Below the pieces are notes generated by a model. The model made no database searches. It worked only from the letters and a program-made list of their open reading frames with translations, and was not told the origin of the DNA. A DNA stretch of 64,000 bases from Chrysogorgia sp. JL179-B06 (lineage: Eukaryota > Cnidaria > Anthozoa > Scleralcyonacea > Chrysogorgiidae), in NCBI GenBank assembly GCA_035772405.1, contig JAYKKM010000009.1, forward strand, positions 2,520,001 to 2,584,000, written 5' to 3'. A program made the translations under genes and the position numbers. Below are positions 56,841 through 64,000 of this stretch, piece by piece; position 1 is the first letter of the stretch, and each line of letters begins with the position of its first letter.

Positions 56841-58390
56841 ACCATATTTGTGTATACGTGCTATACACTAAATGTCTGTTCCTGAGGGAAACAAGAGTTT
56901 TGTTTTTCTTTGTTTCCGAAGGGAAAAGCCATTAAGTGTTATTTCATATTTCTGTAGTTTCACTGGATAATCGTATTTAATTGCATGGTACAAATATTTT
57001 CTCTGGAGCAAGCTCACTGTTGAAATATGTCAGCGTTATGTTCAGCATATCCACAAAGTAGTTCCTGCAGTTGTTTCAAGTCAGGGAGGGCCTACAAAAT
57101 ACTGAACATTATAATCTGTATATTGACTTTAAGTTTGTTAATATTTTTAGGTTTGTACTGTAAATACGATTAGGTTTCATTTACCCCTTAAACAAGAAAA
57201 TTAGGTAGATGATTATATTATTTTGATTTTATTTTAAAGTCATTCTCAGACCAATGGTTATTGTAAAATGTTTTTCTTCTCTGTTTTATTTTGTATTTCT
57301 TTAAAGTGTTTACTGGTTATGGTTTTTGTGATATGAATTCTTTGACTATTAAATTTGAACTTTTTGACTAGACGTATTAGATGGTTGAATCATATTTGCT
57401 CTATAATTTGTCAAAGGCAATAATCTACAGGGTTTGTGACAATGGAAGGGGATAGATGTGGCAGGAACCCCTCAAATTGGGCAATTACATTGCTCACTTA
57501 AAGTTTGAAGGTTGCACTGTACAACATAGTGATATATATGCTGTGTGCAGTGCTATAACAATACATAGCACTGTAGCATAAATAGCACTGTGTTGTACAG
57601 ACGCATCCCGTGATTTTGTAGTGAGCAACACAATATTGCTAGTTTGCCTTGTTCCTTCAGTGCTGTACGAGATAAGTATACAACACTTGATGTTTATTTA
57701 CCATGGATGACATCACCCTGTCAAAGTAAACAAAACAAATACTCTCATTAAAACTAAAATGGAGCTACTGTACTTTGCATTGAAAATATATACAAGTCTT
57801 GTTTGAAATCAGTCATTCGATGGATGCATTCCAAAAATATATGAGGAAGAACTCCTTGAATACCTTTCAATTTTAATGACTTTGTAGTGATAATCTAAGA
57901 GGCATTGGGTCCTAGCAACAACCACTGAAAAGCCTTGCTTTCATGATGTTTTGCAGTCAGTCTAAGGCAAACTCAGATCGTTCTGGGTTAAGCTAGTGCT
58001 ATCAAGATAGTTTTAGTATATAATATACTAGTAAAAGTGTAAAATCCATACTGGTAGATTGTCAATTATAAATATTAAAATACAATATTCAGACATTTTT
58101 ATAAAAAATAATTTAATTATTAGTAAAACTTGCAAATGTAGCTTGTATAATACGGTAAATAAAATTTCACAGAAATGTACAAGCTATATATTACTAAAGT
58201 TTTGGAGATATTTGTGCTACACACGTGGCACATGCAGCATCTTACACACCTATTTTAAAGTTAAATTTAGTTAAATTTAGTTAAAAGCTGAATTTAGTTA
58301 AAAGTTCTTAAGTAACTATTCTGCAAGCACATTTAAAACTGATGTATAAAACTTACAAATCCTAAAATTATTACCACTAAAACAATTACA
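56841..58390. other. Gene-free stretch
   Basis: AT-rich with a small imperfect inverted repeat around 57510-57600 (GCACTGTACAACA / TGTTGTACAG). No coding signal. Confidence 0.4.
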
Positions 58391-58392
58391 AT

Positions 58393-58574
58393 TTACTGAA
58401 GTGGTTTTAAATGCCTAATTGCACTATCAATGGCCTTCCTACATAAACCCCAGGATATTTTCTTGTCCTCAACAGAGTACTTTTTAAATGTTGCTTCTTT
58501 GACAAACTCCATCCGTTGGTCGTTCTCCAACAACTTCCTTCCCTTCACTCCAACACAGTTGCTTCCCTCTAACT
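58393..58574 (-). CDS. Candidate terminal exon cut by the Ginger element
   Basis: The minus strand reads LEGSNCVGVKGRKLLENDQR, MEFVKEATFKKYSVEDKKIS, WGLCRKAIDSAIRHLKPLQ and a stop, a convincing protein C-terminus. It starts exactly at the Ginger boundary, so the element may have landed in this exon or just before it. Family not recognised. Confidence 0.45.
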
Positions 58575-59084
58575 CATGCCGGTGTCACAGGAAATTTGCC
58601 CCCCCCCCCCCGAAAATTTGCCCCCTGGTCATATTTCCTTGGAAATTTGGCCCCCCTAAAAAATTATAGTTTACTTTATCTTTAGGCTCGGAAATCGTGA
58701 AGCTTTTCTCAACATTTATGGAAGAAATTTTTCTCAACATTTATAGTTAGTTTGCGTAATTTTTTTGTGTCAAAATTCTCCATTTAATTGCAATACTGAC
58801 GAGAATTAGGCCAAGAGCTAAAGTTTAGCGTACTTTTCGCGTTTGGTTTTGACCAGCTTTGTAGAAGACAACGTTAATAAATAATGGCTGTATCATTAAG
58901 CTATGGAAACGAAACGATTTTTATAATACTTAAAATGATACGATTTTTGCTAATACTTAAAACGCATTCTAATTGACAATTAGACAACGAGGCCGAGTTC
59001 TCATGATCATGATTAATAAATATTGTGATAAATAAGTTAAGTTTATTATTTCTTACATATATATCAAAGTTCAGTTAAATAAAG

Positions 59085-59290
59085 TTCACTACTACTTCTA
59101 CTACCAGTTAATAAAGCGGCGCACATGAGTTTATAAGTTCTTATATAGATATCAAAGTTCAGTTAATAAAGCGGCGCACATGAGTTTATAAGTTCTTATA
59201 TAGATATCAAAGTTCAGTTAATAAAGCGGCGCACATGAGTTTATAAGTTCTTATATAGATATCAAAGTTCAGTTAGCAAAGTGGCGCACA
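59085..59290. repeat. Tandem repeat, ~62-bp unit, reaching into the end of the Ginger ORF
   Basis: TTCTTATATAGATATCAAAG TTCAGTTAATAAAGCGGCGC ACATGAGTTTATAAG recurs about three to four times; the last copy contains the gene's final codons and stop (59273-59275). Confidence 0.9.
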
Positions 59291-62225
59291 TGACTCGCAA
59301 AGCCATTCCTCATCTTCGTCAGGAGCTTGGCTTAAATTGGTACATGTTAGATGGTACCACATGTCACAAAGATCACACTGCACCATGTCGCCATACTCTG
59401 GCAATTGACAAGCACAATGAGTTTGTATAATTAACAGTTTTTCGTTGTTGTTGCCTACTGCAGCCGTTTTTCGAGCACGAGGGAACGACAAGATTTCTTC
59501 CTTTTCTAGGCAATTGACCAGGTGTTTTCTCATTGCTGACTGGTCAAACGACACTTCGTAATTAAAATGGGTATTTTTTCCACTTGCTAGTTCATATGCA
59601 CTTGCAATAGCAAAAAGACCACAATCGGTGGATCCTTTCTGCTTCTGGAATGAAGCCATTTCAATGTGTAGCTGGCCTGCCTGGTCGATGCAATTGTGAT
59701 AGCATTGCGCTAATTGTTTCTCGCTTGATTCGGTTAAGTCATCGTATAGGCTATCGTAGACACTTACTGGCTGCCCTCCAATAGATGATGACGTTATCCA
59801 GTGAATTTTCCCAGTATTGTGGATTTGGATTCCTTCACTTGTGCACCGATCGAACGATAACTGTGACAGCAGAGGATCCTGGAGGCCACCGACCAGTGCA
59901 AACTTTTTCTTGATCAGCTTTTGAGCTCCGTTTATTATTCTGTCGTTCAGCATTCTTTTTTTGAGTAGATAAGTTCGATCACTTTTCTTTAGACCGAGAG
60001 CCTTGACCCACTCGTCGTTGTTCTGATCAGCTCTGGTATCTGATAGAAAAGAAGACGTCATACTCAAATTACTCCATGCAGTTTTTCGGTGCCTTATATA
60101 TATATATATATAAGTTGACAGAATACTAATAAACTGTTAGTAATTTGTACCTCGTAATAAGGCACAAAAACTGCATGAAGTTGACCCATTTTTAACAAAA
60201 TCCTTTAAACGAAAGAATTTATCGTGAATACTTACCTTCTTTAGGCGCATCTGGAATGATTATTTTCTCCTTTCTTTGCGTTTCAGTCGATTTTTCGTCA
60301 GGATTCCTTTGAATATACTTCTTAAGGTGGGAACTGTTGATCATCTTTGCTAGGTGTTTCCCAGATTCTTGGTTCAACAGTTTATATCTTCCTTTTCCAA
60401 CGTGTGCTGTTATCATGTAAGGGCCAAGCTAGCGGGTATCCATTTTCCCCCCTTTTCTATCCAGATTACGCATGTTTTTGACAAGCACCAAATCGCCCTC
60501 TTTGAGAAGCTATGGAAAAACGAGGCATAACAATACAATATAAATAAACGAGTATTTTGAGGTAAGCCAATCTACACTATATAGAAAGACATGACTCCGA
60601 GACAAACTTGGTCCTGTAGTATATCTTTTTCCTAATTATATATACGTGCATACCTTCGTCGAGTCGTGTTTTTTGTCGTAGTTTCGTTTTTGCCGATCTT
60701 GTGCCTTTCCTATGTTTTTCATTATTATTATTATTATTATTCTTTAATCTTTAAACAGGATGCCTAATCACTAATTACAGTGTTTTTCGTTAGGGTCCTA
60801 ACAAGATTTATGAACAAATAAGAAAATATGATAAAATATAAGATGATAACAACAGTTAAAATTAAAACAAACTAAATTAAGAACCAAGACACAATATAAG
60901 AGTGCTATATATATATAGACTAAACTAAAAATCCATTTTATACAAAGCGTTTTTAAATTTATTAGCTGCACCGATTTCTTCAATTTTAGGAGCTGTTCGA
61001 CCTTGGTATCTAATGAGACTTGCGCAGAATCTTGGTCGTCACAATGAGGACTTCCTTCCACTGCTAATTCGATTGGCAATTTTGGCTCACGACCATACAT
61101 CAGAAAAAATGGGCTAAACTTTGTAGAGTCGTTTTTAGATGACCGATAACAAAACAGAATGCTCTCTAGGTTGTCTTCCCAGTTATCTTGATCTTCGTTG
61201 ATTACTTTCACTATGGCACTGCGCACAAAAAATACACATTTTACTATTATATTTCAAATTCTTAGACAAGCTTTGTAAAATTAGATGTATTTGTATACCG
61301 ATTACTAAATGCTTGCTCCATTTGTTTGGGGGTGATACGCACTGGTAATGCGGTGATCAACACCAGTACGAGCGAAGAGCTCGTTGTTTACCTGTAATAA
61401 TAAAAAATTAAAACCAAAATTCAATTATATGAAAACTGGAGGTTCTGTAAAAAACCACAGCTTATTCTAACATGAGCATGTTATACAAAACAATCTTCAG
61501 TACCTGGTTTACAAATTCTCTCCCCTGATCACTGATTACGATGTCCATACACCCGTATCGCAGTATCATCTTAAACAAGAAGTCTGAAACACACTTCGTA
61601 CTCTTGTTTGGAATGGCTTGTGCTTTTGCCATTTAGAGAAGTAATCAGTCATGGTGGCTATGTAGCTGTTTCCCTGTTTGCTGGTATTGAGTGGCCCAAT
61701 CAAATCTATACCCACCTGTGGCAAAAATATTAAGTTATAAATAGTAATACTAAGGTTTACTAAAATACTAAGGTTTACCAGAATACTTACTTGTTTCCAC
61801 ACATCTGACACAGGTATTGGATGCAGCTCGGCATGCTGTTTCCCAAGTTTACCATCTATTGTTTCACATCACTCATCAAGCCGTGCCAATAAAATCTCTC
61901 CGAGATTTTTCCATACGTCTTATCGCGCTTGAAGTGTCCCCCACCAATCTCAGCTTCATGACAATCTCGAAGTATTCCCATTTTTTCCTCCATCCATACC
62001 ACTCTCCTTTCGCGCAGCCCAAGTCCATCGGGTCTCCTGTCAACGAAATACAGTACCCCGTCTTTTGCAACAAATTTGTTACTGTTGGTAGCGTTTGCAC
62101 TTCTTTCTGCGACTTTACGTCTAATGGCTCTTTTTTGTTCTTTAGATATTCCCGCAGGATACTCCCCTCTAGTGAGGTAGTTCACGATTCTCCATGTTGC
62201 GCTCTTGTTAAAATTGCTTACAACA
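59273..62225 (-). pseudogene. Ginger transposase gene (integrase, GPY/F, ULP1, PHD)
   Basis: Exons on the minus strand: 62225-61791 (VDRRPDGLGLRERRVVW, HEAEIGGGHFKRDKTYGKIS: the H-H half of an H2C2 finger; the CxxC half is deleted); 61715-61504 (VGIDLIGPLNTS, first Asp; VISDQGREFVNQ, second Asp); 61391-61298 (ITSAYHPQTNG, then EQAFSNR with the Glu after a small shift); 61218-~60970 (NWEDNLESILFCYRSSKN, FSPFFLMYGREPKLP), broken by a LINE tail; ~60718-60654; 60509-60236 (LVLVKNMRNLDRKGGK, stop where TRW is expected, LGPYMITAHVG = GPY/F); 60039-59273 (ULP1 with GKIHWI, VYDSLY and GSTDCGLFAI, i.e. His, Asp, Cys; then a C4HC3 PHD finger, CDLCDMWYHLTC). The stop, shift and deletion make it inactive. 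Confidence 0.8.
60720..60970 (-). mobile_element. 5'-truncated LINE tail with (AAT)n end
   Basis: A ~250-bp insert in a Ginger exon ends, on the minus strand, with GTTTAAAGATTAAAG and seven AAT repeats. Its beginning reads EEIGAANKFKNALYKMDF, the last codons of an L2-like ORF2. Confidence 0.65.
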
Positions 62226-62264
62226 CTGACAGATTTTATGTAGCTGCATGTAACCTTTGTTTTT

Positions 62265-62425
62265 TTGCGTGTTTGCGGAATGTTTTTGTGAGTCACCCAA
62301 ACCTTTGTGCTTTTGTGTTTGCGGAATGTTTTGTTAGTCATTCAAACCTTTGTGCTTTTGTGTTTGCGGAATGTTTTGTTAGTCATTCAAACCTTTGTGC
62401 TTTTGTGTGTGCAGAAGTCTACTTT
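62265..62425. repeat. Tandem repeat, ~49-bp unit, three copies
   Basis: AACCTTTGTGCTTTTGTGTT TGCGGAATGTTTTGTTAGTC ATTCA repeated with few changes. Confidence 0.9.
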
Positions 62426-62974
62426 CGTTTTTACGGAATGCTTCTGTAATGCATCCCAACCATATGAGCGATTATATATACTGTGTATATGTAAGTAAAA
62501 TGCATAGGAAAAGTGTTTTTTTACGAAATAACCACTCATTTGATTTTGTTTTTCGAACAAACGTTTCCACTTAAAAGTCTACTTTTACCCTAATGCTAAT
62601 TACTCCCTGTTATTTATTAGACGTGTGTATATTAACATATTCGCCAACGCATGATGTCATATGATGTTTATACTATGTGACTGAATTTATAGATCTAAAT
62701 AACTTGTAATATCTTAGAAATTCCTATCTCTAAAAATCGTTTCGTGTCCTTAGCTTAAAGCTAAGCCATTATGCATTAACGTTGTCCTCTACAGATATCC
62801 TCGGGTGAACGATATGTCGTTTATGTCACCCATGTGTGATGTGTCTGGCATGACTGCACTAACACATTATTATTATTACGCTTTCCTTTAAACTTTTAGC
62901 CCTTGGCCGCAATGAAGAATTTCGACACAAATAAATTATACAAACTAACTATAAATACTGACAAACTTTTAGGA

Positions 62975-63120
62975 TTCACGGCCGAAAATATATTTCACTG
63001 CGGAATATATATTTCATGGCCGAAAATATATTTCACTGCGGAATATATATTTCATGGCCGAAAATATATTTCACTGCGGAATATATATTTCACTACCGAA
63101 ACATATTTTACAGCTGGTGA
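62975..63120. repeat. Tandem repeat, ~45-bp unit, three copies
   Basis: GGCCGAAAATATATTTCACT GCGGAATATATATTTCAT repeated inside the right Ginger terminus. Confidence 0.9.
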
Positions 63121-63301
63121 AATATGTTGTCTGCGGAAATATATTTTAGTAAAATATTAGTAATCAGAACTTCAAAAAATAGAAGATTATAAGTTTTCAA
63201 GACCATAAACATGGGGAGGCCAAATTTCCGAAGAGGGGGCCAAATTTCCTAGGAAATATGGCCCCGGGGAGGCCAAATTTCCTAGGAAAACCAAGAACAC
63301 T

Positions 63302-63742
63302 ACCTTATGTGCTCATTAACTGGAGTCGACTACGTAAATACAGTTGATGGCAGCGCGGATACAGTAGATTTTCTTACATTTTTCGAAGAAGCTTTTCACT
63401 CGATTAATGTTCGAACTGGACAATCCGTGTTAGATAGAGCCTGGCTCAGTTATTGTTATGGACAACTGCGAAACCCACCACAACGCAGGAGGCAGAGTTT
63501 TAAGAGAATTCTTAAATGATATTGACATTGAGTTGGTGTATATGCCAGCGTATTCTCCTGATTTTAATCCTGCGGAATATGTGTTCGGAAAGATGCGTAC
63601 ATTAATGAAATATAGATTTGGGGACATCACTAACTTAACAATTGCTGAATGTGTTGCTCACATGTACACTTCACTCGAATTCATAACTCCAGGTGACATG
63701 CGAGGATTTTTTGAATATACGGGCTATATTCAAGTTCAGTAA
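63302..63742 (+). pseudogene. IS630/Tc1-like DDE transposase, C-terminal half
   Basis: The frame reads MCSLTGVDYVNTVDGSADTV, then a one-base shift at ~63440, then VIVMDNCETHHNAGG (Asp), IELVYMPAYSPDFNPAEYVF (Glu) and a stop at 63742. By my count 37 residues separate the Asp and the Glu. The S-P-x-x-N-P-x-E box is the Tc1/IS630 hallmark. The N-terminal DNA-binding half is absent; the text begins at the Ginger boundary. Confidence 0.78.
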
Positions 63743-64000
63743 ATGACATGCAGTAATTTATAATTTTTATACAACTGGATCTAGATTTCAATTAAAGTTT
63801 TATTTTATAACAACAATTCAACAGCTTGCATGCTCAGTATAAACTTGTATATATACACATTTATATACGTTTACATTAGAGCCGTTATTACGTAAATGAG
63901 TAGGATTTTATCATGAACAATATCAAACGTTTGCCAAACAAGCGGGGAACAGCCTTTGCCTTCTCAAACATTATATACATGTCAATTTCACAGTTCAAAT
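63743..64000. other. Non-coding tail of the window
   Basis: AT-rich; nothing recognised. Confidence 0.3.

Larger units (their letters stand above)
58575..63299 (-). mobile_element. Ginger-type DNA transposon with long TIRs
   Basis: The ends are inverse copies over ~250 bp: outer AGGAAATTTGG(C)CCC blocks, inner ATTTATAGTTAGTTTG...AATTTTTTTGTGTC and GGCCAAGAGCTAAAGTTTA (58744-58830; inverse at 62895-62985). Both begin TGT. Between them lies a minus-strand, intron-rich gene with gypsy-like integrase, ULP1 protease and PHD finger, the known makeup of Ginger elements. No duplication could be matched at the flanks. Confidence 0.8.

Noticed and set aside
61817..62449. 210-codon plus-strand frame
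   Set aside because: Antisense to the Ginger integrase exon and running into a tandem repeat.

Overview
The window is AT-rich eukaryotic (metazoan invertebrate) DNA, most plausibly from a cnidarian or a similarly repeat-rich early-branching animal. The evidence is spliceosomal introns with GT..AG borders, a BEN-domain gene, and a repeat set of CR1/L2-like LINEs, a Penelope-like element, hAT, MULE with FLYWCH finger, PIF/Harbinger, Ginger, Tc1/IS630-like elements, piggyBac-type and mariner-type MITEs and a tRNA-derived SINE. The species assignment is inference. Nothing prokaryotic is present: no operons, no CRISPR, no ribosome binding sites.

Layout. 0-1 kb: Penelope-like element (PLE) remnant with a hammerhead-like motif. 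2.6-6.8 kb: an antisense LINE split by a 3.7-kb hAT (TIRs and 7-bp duplication 2992-2998 / 6741-6747), which is itself split by another antisense LINE. 6.8-14.8 kb: a CR1-like LINE (ORF1 with SGNH esterase, ORF2 with endonuclease and RT) whose ORF1 is cut in two by a 3.6-kb MULE, which in turn carries a PLE-derived palindrome. 14.8-16.5 kb: antisense LINE pieces with a near-perfect inverted repeat. 17.1-17.6 kb: 3' end of an LTR retrotransposon. 18.1-21.5 kb: a spliced minus-strand cellular-type gene broken by a hAT. 26.4-29.1 kb: two-gene Harbinger remnant. 29.7-30.9 kb: LINE pieces and microsatellites. 31-34.3 kb: a divergent pair of open frames, one RPA-like. 34.3-40.2 kb: a 5.9-kb element with about 120-bp TIRs that encodes one ~1470-codon protein with zinc-finger, PIN/FEN1-like nuclease and Cys-rich parts. 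43.8-45.4 kb: a LINE interrupted by a small Myb/trihelix-bearing insertion. 48.5-53.5 kb: a minus-strand BEN-domain gene whose introns hold three layers of MITE-like elements. 53.6-54.3 kb: SINE pair. 54.7-56 kb: Tc1-like element. 58.6-63.3 kb: a Ginger-type transposon (integrase, GPY/F, ULP1 protease, PHD finger). 63.3-63.75 kb: IS630/Tc1-like DDE fragment.

Almost every transposon ORF carries stops or frameshifts, so the window reads as layered fossils rather than active elements. The most unusual object is the 34.3-40.2 kb element: its TIRs are clear, but its protein has no standard transposase domain that I recognise, while its C-terminal half has an acidic-residue pattern resembling a FEN1/PIN-type nuclease. 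All homology statements come from recognising residue patterns by eye; no search was run.
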